Notes: a model not told the origin generated them from the sequence alone. 64,000 nucleotides of DNA from Pontibacter akesuensis (GCF_001611675.1 NZ_CP014766.1:124001-188000); one strand, 5' to 3'. Positions 17,921 through 26,888 are shown, numbered from the stretch's first letter. Numbers and translations: made by a program.

Positions 17921-19369
17921 TTAAAAGCTTTTGTCTGCCGCAAACAACGACAGCGCTGATAGGGTAAGCGTTGGGTTGGAGGGCGTAAACGTGGTAAAAA
18001 CGCCACTCCCCAATACAAACAAGTTGCGGTACTGGTGATGGATCAGGTGCCGGTCTACCACGCCCCCGGCAGCGTTTGTACTCATCCTGGTGGTGCCGAG
18101 TATGTGCGCCTCGGTATTGTGCGGGGCTTCGTAGGTGATTTTCTCCACAGGCAGGCAGGCCAGGAGTTCCGGCAGCTTCTGCTTCATGGTCTCTATTCCC
18201 TTCAGGGCATACTCAGTTGGCCCGTTGTAATGCACCTTCGGCTTCATTCTATCATCCGACAGGGTAACATAACTCTCTTTCGAGGGTAGGTCCTCGAATA
18301 TCATCCGAAATGTAACTATGTCGCGCCATTTGCCTTTCTCCACGCGCATGTATGGGTGGTTGCTCGACTCCATCAGGCAGGCTGCGTACTCCTTCCGGTG
18401 CGCGCCGTCGTATAGCATATAGCCGTTAGCGTTCACCCAGGTGCTGCCGCCCACGTGCTGCAAGTCCTTTAGAAATACCCTGGCATCCAGGCCGATCTGC
18501 TCTCCCAAGCCGCTACCGGTCATAGGGTTGCCGTCTCCGGCATTCAGAAGTATGTGTGCGTTAAAGATGCTGTTTGCCCCCAGGGCCACCACCTCCCCCG
18601 CTACCTTTGTTTCTTTCCCGTCCTTTACAAAATTCACGTAGCGCACCGAATCTGCGTCCAGCTCCAGGCTGTATACCTGTGCGCCGTAAAGCATTTCCAC
18701 GCGCGGGTCTTCGAACACGGCCATACTTCCATTCTCGATGGTATACTTGGCGTTTACAGGGCAAATGCTGCACACTGAACTGGCACAGCACATGTTACGC
18801 CCGTTGCCTGCCACGCGTGACCGAGCTGTAGGCTGGTTAATGTACAGGCTACCGTATTGCTTCTTCATCAGCCTGTCGACATCGGTAAACAGGTGCGGTG
18901 GCTGCGGGTATGGTTTTGTTTTAGGGAAGGGGGTTTCTGCAGGACCCGAAATAGCCATATGCTCCTCTACTTCCGCGTAATAAGGCTCCAGTTCATCATA
19001 CTGCACCGGCCAGTCTTCCCCCACGCCATACATGGTTTTCATTCGGAAGTCGTTGGGCATAAACCGGGGAGTGCAGCCAAACCAGCAGTTGGAACTACCC
19101 CCAAAGCCAAGCGTGTAAAGCCAGCGCTTTTCCGGCGTCATGTTCACGATCGTATCCTGGGTCTGGTGGTAGTCAGGATTGGGGTTGGCAAAGGCTGTGG
19201 CCTCCCCTCTTCTTTCCTTCACGCGCTCCATGTGCGGAAAGTGGTAGCCTCTCTCCAGCACCAGCACCTTCGCATTTGCCGGCGCTTTCTTCAGATAGTT
19301 TAGCAGGAAAAAGGTGGCAGCAAAGCTGGACCCCACAACTACCAGCGCGTATTTGTTTTCGTTTCTCAA
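17921..19369 (-). CDS. GMC-family FAD-dependent oxidoreductase
   Basis: A 482-residue flavoenzyme. Seen: N-terminal FAD-binding strand ALVVVGSSFAA (a variant of GxGxxG), E of VLVLERG, GFGGSSNCWFG, the C-terminal HILGTTRMS and FVLGSGVFTTFTPSNPTLT, the last two being GMC_oxred_C signatures with the catalytic His/Asn region. A Cys-rich patch NMCCASSVCSICPVNAKYT sits mid-protein; in gluconate-dehydrogenase-like proteins such patches occur near the flavin. It starts with TTG at 19369, since no in-frame ATG precedes the FAD motif. It is first in a three-gene operon with a Tat-exported small protein and an HTTM-like protein. The substrate is probably a sugar or sugar alcohol, by context only. Confidence 0.85.
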   Translation of the reverse strand: MRNENKYALVVVGSSFAATFFLLNYLKKAPANAKVLVLERGYHFPHMERVKERRGEATAFANPNPDYHQTQDTIVNMTPEKRWLYTLGFGGSSNCWFGCTPRFMPNDFRMKTMYGVGEDWPVQYDELEPYYAEVEEHMAISGPAETPFPKTKPYPQPPHLFTDVDRLMKKQYGSLYINQPTARSRVAGNGRNMCCASSVCSICPVNAKYTIENGSMAVFEDPRVEMLYGAQVYSLELDADSVRYVNFVKDGKETKVAGEVVALGANSIFNAHILLNAGDGNPMTGSGLGEQIGLDARVFLKDLQHVGGSTWVNANGYMLYDGAHRKEYAACLMESSNHPYMRVEKGKWRDIVTFRMIFEDLPSKESYVTLSDDRMKPKVHYNGPTEYALKGIETMKQKLPELLACLPVEKITYEAPHNTEAHILGTTRMSTNAAGGVVDRHLIHHQYRNLFVLGSGVFTTFTPSNPTLTLSALSLFAADKSF

Positions 19370-19835
19370 CTAAAGGTGATTTTAGGTGAAGCCTTACAGG
19401 CTAACTCAATGGGTGCGGGTACTAAATCAGGTTTACAGTTACAAAATCTTCAGAAACAGATTACTTCGTAACATTAAAATTTTTATTGGTTTATTACAGA
19501 ATGATACGAAATTAAATTCGGATGGTTATATATTAGAGATGCAACATTGTTGGATTGGTGTTTTAACAAAAATAGGGCGACATAAAGTATGGTTTTGCTT
19601 TACGTGGTTCTTTCTGTTCCCGCAGCTTCCCAGATAATGTTGCTTAAAAATAGCAGATTTCAGCTAAAGATATGTGCCCATCAACCTCTAGGCTAGAAGT
19701 TGCTCCATTATAGTTTACCACAGCCGCATTTCTCTTCTTTATTTTGGCTTCTCTATTGTATCCACCACTTTCCCTCCAGATACTCGCAAATTAACACGCT
19801 ACATTACAGCGTCAATAGTATTGCGTTATACACCT
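19370..19835. other. Intergenic region, 466 bases, no gene seen
   Basis: AT-rich gap between the GMC gene (start side) and the 3' end of the GT39 gene, both on the minus strand. A minus-strand TATTTTTG (19567-19574) matches the Bacteroidota -7 consensus about 200 bases upstream of the GMC start, but no TTG lies at the expected distance. An 83-codon plus-strand frame at 19386 has no family features. The promoter of the redox operon should lie here. Confidence 0.5.
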
Positions 19836-21512
19836 TTATTTCAGCTTTTTTTCCATTTTAAACAGGTGCACATTTACATCAGGCCGCAGAAAGGAATCAA
19901 CCTCGTTTCCCATTGCATCAAACTTGTCATACAAGATTTTCCTGGTGTTGTCTTCTGTGTAATACCAGGTTGGCTGCTCATCAAAATCGCCGATATTAAA
20001 GCCCCTGCCGTTGCTGTAAACGAGCCACACACGTTTGTTTCCTTTAAGCGCGGCAATATCCGCATCAAGCAGCCTGTAATACTCCTGCAGGTTTTTTGCC
20101 TTCGTCCTGTAATCGTTGCCTTCTATGGCATCATACTTCAGCCCCTCCGTGTCCTTGTAAAATCGGTACCCCACCAGGTTGTTCCAGTAGATGTATACCA
20201 CATCCCCTTCCTGGTACCGCTCGTTTATAAACGAAAGCGTCTCCCGCTGAAAGGATTTTTTATACTCGCCAAAGAGATGGGTGTTGATAAGCAGATTGGT
20301 GGAGTTAGCCAGTGGACCCAGCAGCAGCAAGGCAGGGAGCAGGTAGCGCCATTTGGCCGAAGCTGGGAAAAAGCGGGTGGCACGATCGCTCCCCTGCGCC
20401 ACAAAAATAATGAGTAAGGGCGCAAGAAAAATGAGAAGGCGGTCCATAAAGGGATACATTCTTAGGCCGGAAGCCAACATGGTAAGCAGCAGCGGAAACA
20501 GCAGGATCATGAAAAGCCTTCGGTCCTTTTTAAAGTAGGACACCAGCCCTACCCCCAGTATGATGAGCGGAAACACTGAAACCCTGCTTAGGATGCGCAC
20601 GATAGGATTATGGTAGGGCGGCAGGTCATACCATGACAAGCCAAGTGGATGGTGCAGAATAGAGAATGCTTTCAGGAAAAACCATTTCAAATCCGCCACG
20701 GAAGTGGGCGGAAGCGGCATAAAGCTGTTACGAACCTCAAACCAGTACATTAGCCATTCCGAATCAGCATACTGGTAGATAAACAGAAAGTAGTTCAACG
20801 CAAAGCTGAAGAGCCACATAGAAAAGGGTATCATAGCTCTAAAGAGCAGCTGCCAATCCCGCTTAAATATGTAGGAGAGGCACACGCCAAATGCCATACC
20901 CGCCAGCACAAAAATAGAGGCGAAGGAAAACCACAGTATCACGGCACCGCTTAGTCCCCATAGAAGCAGCGATTTTATGTCTTTTTTGTCATGGAAGCGG
21001 ATGTACAAGTATAAAATGAGCACCGTGGCGAAAAACTCTGTGCTGTATTGCTTGGCCTCTACCGCATGGTACACAATTGGCGGAGCTGCCGCCAGCACTC
21101 CTACGGCCACCACTACTCCCAAGGGCCTCAGAAAATATCTGGCAACGGGCAGAAATACAAACAGGGAAGCAAGGCCGCAGAGCAGCGGGAAGAGCCGGAG
21201 TGCCATCTCACCCGTTCCAAAGAGCACCACCGCCAGCCGCGACATCCATAAATACCCCAGCGGTGCCTTTTGCTCGTACTCCAGCATTGGTTGTGCTAGC
21301 TCAGCAAAGCTCATTTTCACCAAACTGGCTCCCAGGAAAAGCTCATCGATGTACAACGACCGGTTATCAAAGAAATGGAACAGCCTTAGGAACACACCAA
21401 ATGCTAACAATGCCCATAGGATAGGCTTCCAGTTATAGGCAGAGTGTTCGCCGCCCTGCGCAACAGCAACTTCGCTAACTTCGGGATGGGGTGATTTAAG
21501 AAAAACATGCAT
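19836..21512 (-). CDS. GT39-type glycosyltransferase (PMT/ArnT-like), copy 1
   Basis: A 558-residue GT-C membrane enzyme with about eleven hydrophobic segments. The first periplasmic loop carries NRSLYIDELFLGAS, whose Asp-Glu pair is the catalytic position in PMT_2/ArnT proteins, followed by EYEQKAPLGYLW. Such enzymes use polyprenyl-phosphate sugars on the periplasmic side. A soluble C-terminal domain (about 410-558) follows the last helix. It is a clear paralogue of the gene at 25139: ALRLFPLLCGLASLFVFLP here versus ALRLFSLLCGIASLFVFLP there. It is last of the minus-strand group GT2, UbiA, HAD. Confidence 0.9.
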   Translation of the reverse strand: MHVFLKSPHPEVSEVAVAQGGEHSAYNWKPILWALLAFGVFLRLFHFFDNRSLYIDELFLGASLVKMSFAELAQPMLEYEQKAPLGYLWMSRLAVVLFGTGEMALRLFPLLCGLASLFVFLPVARYFLRPLGVVVAVGVLAAAPPIVYHAVEAKQYSTEFFATVLILYLYIRFHDKKDIKSLLLWGLSGAVILWFSFASIFVLAGMAFGVCLSYIFKRDWQLLFRAMIPFSMWLFSFALNYFLFIYQYADSEWLMYWFEVRNSFMPLPPTSVADLKWFFLKAFSILHHPLGLSWYDLPPYHNPIVRILSRVSVFPLIILGVGLVSYFKKDRRLFMILLFPLLLTMLASGLRMYPFMDRLLIFLAPLLIIFVAQGSDRATRFFPASAKWRYLLPALLLLGPLANSTNLLINTHLFGEYKKSFQRETLSFINERYQEGDVVYIYWNNLVGYRFYKDTEGLKYDAIEGNDYRTKAKNLQEYYRLLDADIAALKGNKRVWLVYSNGRGFNIGDFDEQPTWYYTEDNTRKILYDKFDAMGNEVDSFLRPDVNVHLFKMEKKLK

Positions 21513-21676
21513 AGTTGCTCTCTGTCGTATGTTTAAGTATGAGTTCTGAAAAGCCGGCTCCTGTATATCTAAAAAGCATTCTGCCCCTGCTCCGGAAAAG
21601 AATGCTCTGCTAATTAGGTTTTCTGCTGCTAGTGCTCTTATGTTTCAGTTCACATGGCTTTGACTCACAGGCACGC

Positions 21677-22597
21677 CTAAGCGAACAGCGAGTTTTCCTG
21701 CTTCTGGATTAACTCCCTGGAATGAAGAACCTCAGCCCCGAAGTTTTTAAAGATTTTATAGTTTTCCATTCCATCTGCATTGGCTGTCAGGATGCCGTTT
21801 CGAATGTTCTCATCAGAACGGCTTCTGTTTGTACCTTCCAACTGATAGTAAGCTACCTGATCGTCTGTACAATTAATGGCTTTCTCTAAGGTGGTGTTGC
21901 TTAGGTAGCGCAGGAAGTTCTCCAGCTTTTCCTGCTTAAATACGAGGCCCATGGCACGCCCCCGGTTTAAAAGATCAATATCCTCGTGGCCAATTGGCAA
22001 GAAACTTTCATCGTATCCCCCCAATTTCATAAAGCTCTCCTTATAGAGACACAACCTTCCCACCGTTCCCCAGTACGGCGGTTTATGAAACTGGTAAATG
22101 TTGCCGGTTCCGTGCTGGTTAAACAGGTAGTTGATGTAATAGGCGAAGTCTTTGCCTGTGAAGTTATCTCCATCCACGTTGCACACGATCTGCCCCTTAG
22201 CCAGCGCATGCGAGAGGTTCTTTGCCTTGGAGGCATGAAACCGCTGCGGCTCATCTGTCCGGTAATAATTTAACAGACCTGCCTCCACATACTTTTTCAG
22301 ATGCTTTTCCGCGTACGCATCCAATCCATCCTGAGAGTTATAGTTAATCAGCACGAACTCGACCTTCGGATAACTCATGTTATCCAGGATATTTTTCTCT
22401 ATAGTGTGCTTTAGGTGAAACAGGCGGTTCATGCAGGTGGAGCAGAAGGAGATGGAGTAGTGATGCTCCTGCTCGTAAATCTCCTTTGGAAGCGCCGAAT
22501 CGCGGTACCTCCTCAGGTTCATGTCCCTGAAATTGCGAAGCGCCCGCTGTAGCCCCTGGGGTAAAATTTTGCTTAACGCTAACGATAGCTTCGACAT
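21677..22597 (-). CDS. Glycosyltransferase, GT-A fold (galactosyltransferase/chondroitin-polymerase-like)
   Basis: A 306-residue protein. Seen: SISFCSTCMNRLFHLKHTI, FVLINYNSQDGLD, HASKAKNLSHALAKG, IVCNVDGDNFTG (DxD), and GGYDESFLPIGHEDIDLLNR, the last matching the Glyco_transf_7C acceptor-side motif. There is no signal peptide or membrane segment. It lies between the GT39 and UbiA genes on the same strand, with gaps of 164 and 93 bases. It probably acts in the cytoplasm on the same glycan as its neighbours. Confidence 0.82.
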   Translation of the reverse strand: MSKLSLALSKILPQGLQRALRNFRDMNLRRYRDSALPKEIYEQEHHYSISFCSTCMNRLFHLKHTIEKNILDNMSYPKVEFVLINYNSQDGLDAYAEKHLKKYVEAGLLNYYRTDEPQRFHASKAKNLSHALAKGQIVCNVDGDNFTGKDFAYYINYLFNQHGTGNIYQFHKPPYWGTVGRLCLYKESFMKLGGYDESFLPIGHEDIDLLNRGRAMGLVFKQEKLENFLRYLSNTTLEKAINCTDDQVAYYQLEGTNRSRSDENIRNGILTANADGMENYKIFKNFGAEVLHSRELIQKQENSLFA

Positions 22598-22690
22598 ATT
22601 TTTGTACCTGAATAAACCAGTTCATTGCCAAGTGCCATGAGCAGGAGTTTGACTTTAGATGATAAAATTAAACGGATTGCCTGCGCCCAA

Positions 22691-23713
22691 TCAACCTACC
22701 ACAGAATGCCTGAGCAGCCAGTTGAGCCATGGAATATCGATAAGCATCAGCGCCACCAGTAAAAGACTGAAGAGCACCACATAGGTCATAAAGTACTTCC
22801 GGGTGTACAGCTTCTCTGATCCCTGAACGGGTGAGTCCTTCAACAACCCTATCTTGAGGTACCAGGCAAACAGCAGCGCGAAAAACGGAAAGCTGATCAG
22901 CAGTTCAATGCGGTTCTTAACCAGGAATATGCCCAGGAAAAACGCACATGTCAAGGCATAGAAGAACATGGAGATCAACAGGCTGTTTTCAGTGTAAAAA
23001 CGGAAAGAGCGGCGATACAGACCGGCTCGCGCCGGGTCTCCGATAAGTCTGAATTCGGCAAAGCGCTTTGTTGCCATAAGAAACGCACCGCCCATCCAAT
23101 AGGCCACGATGATACTGGTAGGCGGGAATATTAGCCAACCGGCATCCCAGGCCGAATCCGGTAACATAGAAACAGGCGTTACGGCAAACCAGCCCAAGGC
23201 AAAGCGAATCGGATTGTTCACAGATTCTGTCAGCACATCCAGGTAAACGCGGTCCTTGCTACGGAAGGGCTTCACGTTGTAGATACCGCCCATAAAAAGA
23301 AGAAAGGCAGAAATTATCAGGAACTGCACTGAGATGGTCCAGGCCAAGGACAGACCCACGAGTGCCAGCAGGGCCCACTCCGAATAAACCAGCACCGGGT
23401 TTACGACACGCACCACCGAGGTACGCTTGTTTTTTAGCGGGTGAAAGCGATCGAATTCCGCATCAAGGTACTCATTTATCACGTAATTGGCTGATGCGAT
23501 CAGGCATGTGCTCCCGATGGCCACCAGTATCCGGGCCAAAAGCGTCATGTCTAACGGCGTCTGGTACAGCACGTAGGCGAACAGCATGCCAGGAAACATG
23601 AATACGTTCTTGACCCAGTTGTCCGGGCGTGCAATGGCAACATAGTCGGCCAGGGAGGCAGGCAGTGCCTTCGGGCTAGCCACAGAGGTAGATTGTACGG
23701 AATCCAGGTTCAT
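22691..23713 (-). CDS. UbiA-family prenyltransferase, decaprenyl-phosphate phosphoribosyltransferase-like
   Basis: A 340-residue integral membrane protein with about eight helices. The first Asp-rich motif is NEYLDAEFD (N80, D84, D88), immediately followed by RFHPLKNKRTS. The HPxKxxR extension is typical of the UbiA branch that transfers ribose-5-phosphate from PRPP to polyprenyl phosphate (mycobacterial Rv3806c family) rather than of quinone-synthesis UbiA. It lies 10 bases after the HAD gene. Inference: together they make polyprenyl-phosphoryl-ribose, a donor for the GT39 enzymes next door. Subfamily assignment is from motif memory and needs a profile search. Confidence 0.82.
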   Translation of the reverse strand: MNLDSVQSTSVASPKALPASLADYVAIARPDNWVKNVFMFPGMLFAYVLYQTPLDMTLLARILVAIGSTCLIASANYVINEYLDAEFDRFHPLKNKRTSVVRVVNPVLVYSEWALLALVGLSLAWTISVQFLIISAFLLFMGGIYNVKPFRSKDRVYLDVLTESVNNPIRFALGWFAVTPVSMLPDSAWDAGWLIFPPTSIIVAYWMGGAFLMATKRFAEFRLIGDPARAGLYRRSFRFYTENSLLISMFFYALTCAFFLGIFLVKNRIELLISFPFFALLFAWYLKIGLLKDSPVQGSEKLYTRKYFMTYVVLFSLLLVALMLIDIPWLNWLLRHSVVG

Positions 23714-23723
23714 TCGAAAGTCT

Positions 23724-24416
23724 TTATGCGTTTACAGATATGTTCATTTGTTTTAAAAGCGAGGGATAGAACGCATAAGCTTCCGGACCTTTCCCCAAAA
23801 TCAGGTAAGGCATTCCAGCGCGTTCGGCACAGGCACCGTCCAGTTCCTGACGGTCGCCTATAAACAGGCACTCGGTTACATCTACTCCCAATCGTTCAGC
23901 CACCAGCCGCAGACCGCGCGGGTCTGGCTTCAGGTAATCTACCGCTGGGTCTGTGGAACTCACCACCACATCCGCCTGCAACCCCAGGGCATTTAGTTTA
24001 TCTGTGGCTGGATAGTCAGAGTACACAGCAACCTGTATACCTGCGGAGCGAAGTGCGTGGAAGAAGTCAGCCGTGCCGGGGTATATACAACTGGCAAGGT
24101 AACGCAGCGGGAAGCGGTGCATCCAATGTTCTACCACACGGCGAACACTCGCTGCGGTATAGCCTCCGCGGCGAGCACACCAGGAATACTGGGCCTCCTC
24201 CAGCCCTGGTACCCCCTGCCCTGCCCGCCGTTCGCGCTCTGCACGGAAACGAGAGAGCAGCAGCACATCTCCTGCTTGCCAGGGGCGCGGCAGGTAGTGG
24301 CGCAGCAAAGCCAGAAGCATGCGTTTTCTTAGCTTTTTCTGATCGTACAGAGTGCCGTCCACGTCAAAGACAACTGCTTTTAATTGCGACCAGTCTATCG
24401 TCTCCTCATTCCGCAT
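23724..24416 (-). CDS. HAD-superfamily hydrolase
   Basis: A 230-residue phosphatase-like protein. Motif I is VVFDVDGTLYD (D18 nucleophile, D20), motif II VAVYSDYPATDK, motif III KPDPRGLRL and motif IV FIGDRQELDG. All four are present, so it should be active. It is first in the minus-strand group and 10 bases from the UbiA gene. In the polyprenyl-phosphate-ribose pathway a phosphatase must remove the 5-phosphate after the UbiA step; this HAD is a candidate (inference). An ordinary phosphoglycolate-phosphatase-like role remains possible. Confidence 0.85.
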   Translation of the reverse strand: MRNEETIDWSQLKAVVFDVDGTLYDQKKLRKRMLLALLRHYLPRPWQAGDVLLLSRFRAERERRAGQGVPGLEEAQYSWCARRGGYTAASVRRVVEHWMHRFPLRYLASCIYPGTADFFHALRSAGIQVAVYSDYPATDKLNALGLQADVVVSSTDPAVDYLKPDPRGLRLVAERLGVDVTECLFIGDRQELDGACAERAGMPYLILGKGPEAYAFYPSLLKQMNISVNA

Positions 24417-24717
24417 AAATGCTATATATCGTGTACTATATTAAGAAGCCAGTGCATAACAGCCTGACTTTTGGGCTGAACACTAACTACTATTTGAAAT
24501 ATTTGACTATCTAATTTCAGTATCCCTCTACGGAGACAAATTAATGAAGGTTGAATTTTTGATTTTATTTATAAGAAATTATACTTACAAGGATACAATT
24601 TTAAATTTTTCTATTAAAACAAGACAAATTATAATATTTAGCGTATGGTTTAAATCTATAAGTATAACGCCTGTCTATATAGGTGCGGGGGAAGTGAATC
24701 GCACACGTAATTTTTAT
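24417..24717. other. Divergent promoter region, 301 bases
   Basis: Strongly AT-rich DNA between the divergent HAD and GtrA genes. It holds two AAGTATA copies (one per orientation, near 24579 and 24656) and no perfect TAnnTTTG element; AATATTTG near 24501 is one base off. A frame open from 24544 joins the GtrA gene but encodes an atypical low-complexity leader, so I treat it as untranslated. Confidence 0.5.
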
Positions 24718-25113
24718 ATGTCAATCACAAGAAAGGTCCAAAAAAATCAGGTAGTCCGCTTTATAGCAGTAGGCGCAGGTTGCGCTGCTGTAGAGTTTAT
24801 GCTCTTTACACTGCTGGTTGATTTTTATAATATCAATTACTTAGCGGCCAACTTAATTTCCCTGTTGGTGGCGGTTGTGTTGAACTACCTGATCTCCAGA
24901 AAAGCTGTGTTTGAAAGCGGTAAGCATACGGCCAATGTCGAGTTTATTATTTTCGTGCTGTTCACAGGTATCGGCGTGGGCATGAATCAGTTTCTGGTGT
25001 GGTATTTTGTTGACCAGGTGCTGCTGGATGTGCGATTGGGAAAAGTGTTCGCCATTGGCCTTGTGGCCATCTTCAATTATTTCACGAAGAAGCACATCGT
25101 TTTCAAAAATTAA
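24718..25113 (+). CDS. GtrA-like flippase
   Basis: A 131-residue protein with four membrane helices, the size and layout of GtrA/DPMS-type flippases, which move polyprenyl-phosphate sugars across the inner membrane. Seen: QVVRFIAVGAG at the N-terminus, NYLISRKAVFE between helices 2 and 3 (the conserved N-x-x-x-R-x-x-x-F region), and FNYFTKKHIVFKN at the C-terminus. The ATG at 24718 is chosen because family members begin a few residues before QxxRF; an upstream start at 24544 would add about 58 atypical residues. It lies 25 bases before a GT39 gene, as in GtrA-GT-C pairs elsewhere. Confidence 0.87.
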   Translation: MSITRKVQKNQVVRFIAVGAGCAAVEFMLFTLLVDFYNINYLAANLISLLVAVVLNYLISRKAVFESGKHTANVEFIIFVLFTGIGVGMNQFLVWYFVDQVLLDVRLGKVFAIGLVAIFNYFTKKHIVFKN

Positions 25114-25138
25114 AGAAGCGAAAAAAGCATACACATTG

Positions 25139-26839
25139 ATGAAAGATAGCCCACCAATTCAGCAGCCTACGCTCCATCACCCTTCCAACGCTGCCCTCCT
25201 GACAGGCGAACGCACACAGGTTTCATGGAGCACGATTGCCTGGCTGTTTGTTGCATGCGGTATTTTCCTGAGGCTCTTCCATTATATTGACAACCGCTCG
25301 CTTTGGATTGATGAGATTTACCTGGCTACCAGCCTCATAAATCTTGATTTCGCCGCGTTAGCGTCCCCACCCCTGGCTTACGAGCAAAAGGCGCCCATCG
25401 GGTTTCTATGGGCTGTGCGGCTGGCGGTGCTGGCGTTTGGCGAAAGCGAGATGGCCTTGCGGCTTTTCTCCCTCCTCTGCGGTATTGCTTCCCTGTTTGT
25501 GTTTCTGCCCGTAGCCAGGCACTTTCTAAAGCCTTTCGGCGTAGCCATTGCCATAGGTATGTTGGCGCTGGCTCCTCCTTTGGTATATCACTCTGTTGAG
25601 GTAAAGCAGTATGGAACATCAGTGCTGGCTTCGGTGCTGTGTTTATACTTGTACATTCGCTTCAGTGCTAAATTCAATGTAAAAGACCTGCTCCTTTGGG
25701 GAGGCTGGGGTGCGCTTATACTTTGGTTTTCCTACGAAGCCATCTTTGTACTGGCAGGCATTGCGGTAAGTGTGTGCCTCACGTACCTGGTGCAGAAAAG
25801 GTGGAAGGCACTTTTCCTTTCTGTTATTCCATTCGCTTTGTGGCTATTCAGCTTTTCCATTAACTTCATACTGTTCACTTACAAGCATGCAGACTCTGCC
25901 TGGCTGGTAGAGTGGTTTAAGCTGCGTGGTGCCTTCATGCCCTTGCCACCCAGTTCGCTGACGGATGTAAAATGGTTTATTCAGGCGGGTTACCTGTTAC
26001 TTGAATATCCCCTTGGCTTGTTGTGGAACTCAAATACAATAGACAACCAGGCGCTGCGGATTTTGCTAAAGATGTCGCTGCTGCCCCTTATTTTTATTAC
26101 TATCGGTTTTGTGGTTGTGTTCAGGAAGAACAAAACCACTTTTATGCTGCTGCTTTTCCCGGCTTTGCTGGCTTTGCTGGCATCGGGGTTGGAGTTATAC
26201 CCCTTTTATGAGCGGCTAACGGTTTTCCTGGCGCCTCTTTTCATACTATACCTGGCCTCGGGCACCCAATGGGTGGCTGCGGTATTGCCGGGAAAAGCGC
26301 GCTGGCGCTACCTGTTTGCCAGCCTGATCCTGCTGGGGCCTGTCTTCAGTTCTCTTCAGCAACTATACAACGTTAATTTGTTTGGGGGGAAGAAACATGC
26401 GCATCACCGCGAAGCCATACTATACATTCAGGAGCACATGCAGCCCGGTGACGTGGTGTATGTAAACTGGAATGCCCAACCAGAGTATGCCTATTACAGA
26501 GAGGTGTATGACCTGAACTTCAAAACCATTATGGGCAAAGATGTAAGGCAGCAGTCGGCAAGTACGGCTGCCTATTTCCAGCACCTTAGCCCAGACCTAA
26601 ATGAGATGGCAAAACACCCACGCGCCTGGGTGCTTCTCAATAATATGATGGGTGCAAATATTGGTGAGGTAGAGTACCCCGGCGACCTGTTTTCCACCGC
26701 TCTCAAAGATGGAAGCCTGTTTGTGAAGGAACTGGAAAAACGGGGAGAATTGAAAGACGCTTTCAAGGGCCTGCACAACGATGTGTACTTATTTGACTTT
26801 ACGCATAAAAACATACCTAAACCTGGCGATGCTTTTTAA
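25139..26839 (+). CDS. GT39-type glycosyltransferase (PMT/ArnT-like), copy 2
   Basis: A 566-residue GT-C enzyme. The ATG at 25139 (MKDSPPIQQPTLHHP) is chosen; an open frame from 25007 overlaps the GtrA gene and has no family residues. Seen: NRSLWIDEIYLATS with the catalytic Asp-Glu pair, AYEQKAPIGFLW, about eleven helices, and a soluble C-terminal domain with AHHREAILYIQEHMQPGDV. It is a paralogue of the minus-strand copy at 19836 over its whole length. It is paired with GtrA, so it should use a flipped polyprenyl-phosphate sugar in the periplasm. Confidence 0.9.
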   Translation: MKDSPPIQQPTLHHPSNAALLTGERTQVSWSTIAWLFVACGIFLRLFHYIDNRSLWIDEIYLATSLINLDFAALASPPLAYEQKAPIGFLWAVRLAVLAFGESEMALRLFSLLCGIASLFVFLPVARHFLKPFGVAIAIGMLALAPPLVYHSVEVKQYGTSVLASVLCLYLYIRFSAKFNVKDLLLWGGWGALILWFSYEAIFVLAGIAVSVCLTYLVQKRWKALFLSVIPFALWLFSFSINFILFTYKHADSAWLVEWFKLRGAFMPLPPSSLTDVKWFIQAGYLLLEYPLGLLWNSNTIDNQALRILLKMSLLPLIFITIGFVVVFRKNKTTFMLLLFPALLALLASGLELYPFYERLTVFLAPLFILYLASGTQWVAAVLPGKARWRYLFASLILLGPVFSSLQQLYNVNLFGGKKHAHHREAILYIQEHMQPGDVVYVNWNAQPEYAYYREVYDLNFKTIMGKDVRQQSASTAAYFQHLSPDLNEMAKHPRAWVLLNNMMGANIGEVEYPGDLFSTALKDGSLFVKELEKRGELKDAFKGLHNDVYLFDFTHKNIPKPGDAF

Positions 26840-26888
26840 TTTTTTGCGAATGCGCAGCTTTTCATCCTTCTAAAAAAAACAGCTTTTA

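Noticed and set aside
19386..19637. Plus-strand frame of 83 codons in the gap upstream of the GMC gene
   Set aside because: AT-rich composition, Trp/Phe/Lys-heavy residues, no family features and no promoter; it probably lies in the control region of the redox operon.
20977..21438. Plus-strand frame of 153 codons opposite the GT39 gene
   Set aside because: Antisense shadow of a well-supported membrane glycosyltransferase; Ser/Thr/Pro-rich low-complexity translation.
24544..24717. N-terminal extension of the GtrA-like gene
   Set aside because: It would add about 58 atypical residues from AT-rich DNA; GtrA proteins start just before the QxxRF motif, so the ATG at 24718 fits better.
25007..25138. 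Upstream extension of the plus-strand GT39 gene
   Set aside because: It overlaps the GtrA gene in another frame and has no similarity to the paralogous GT39; the ATG at 25139 gives matching N-termini.
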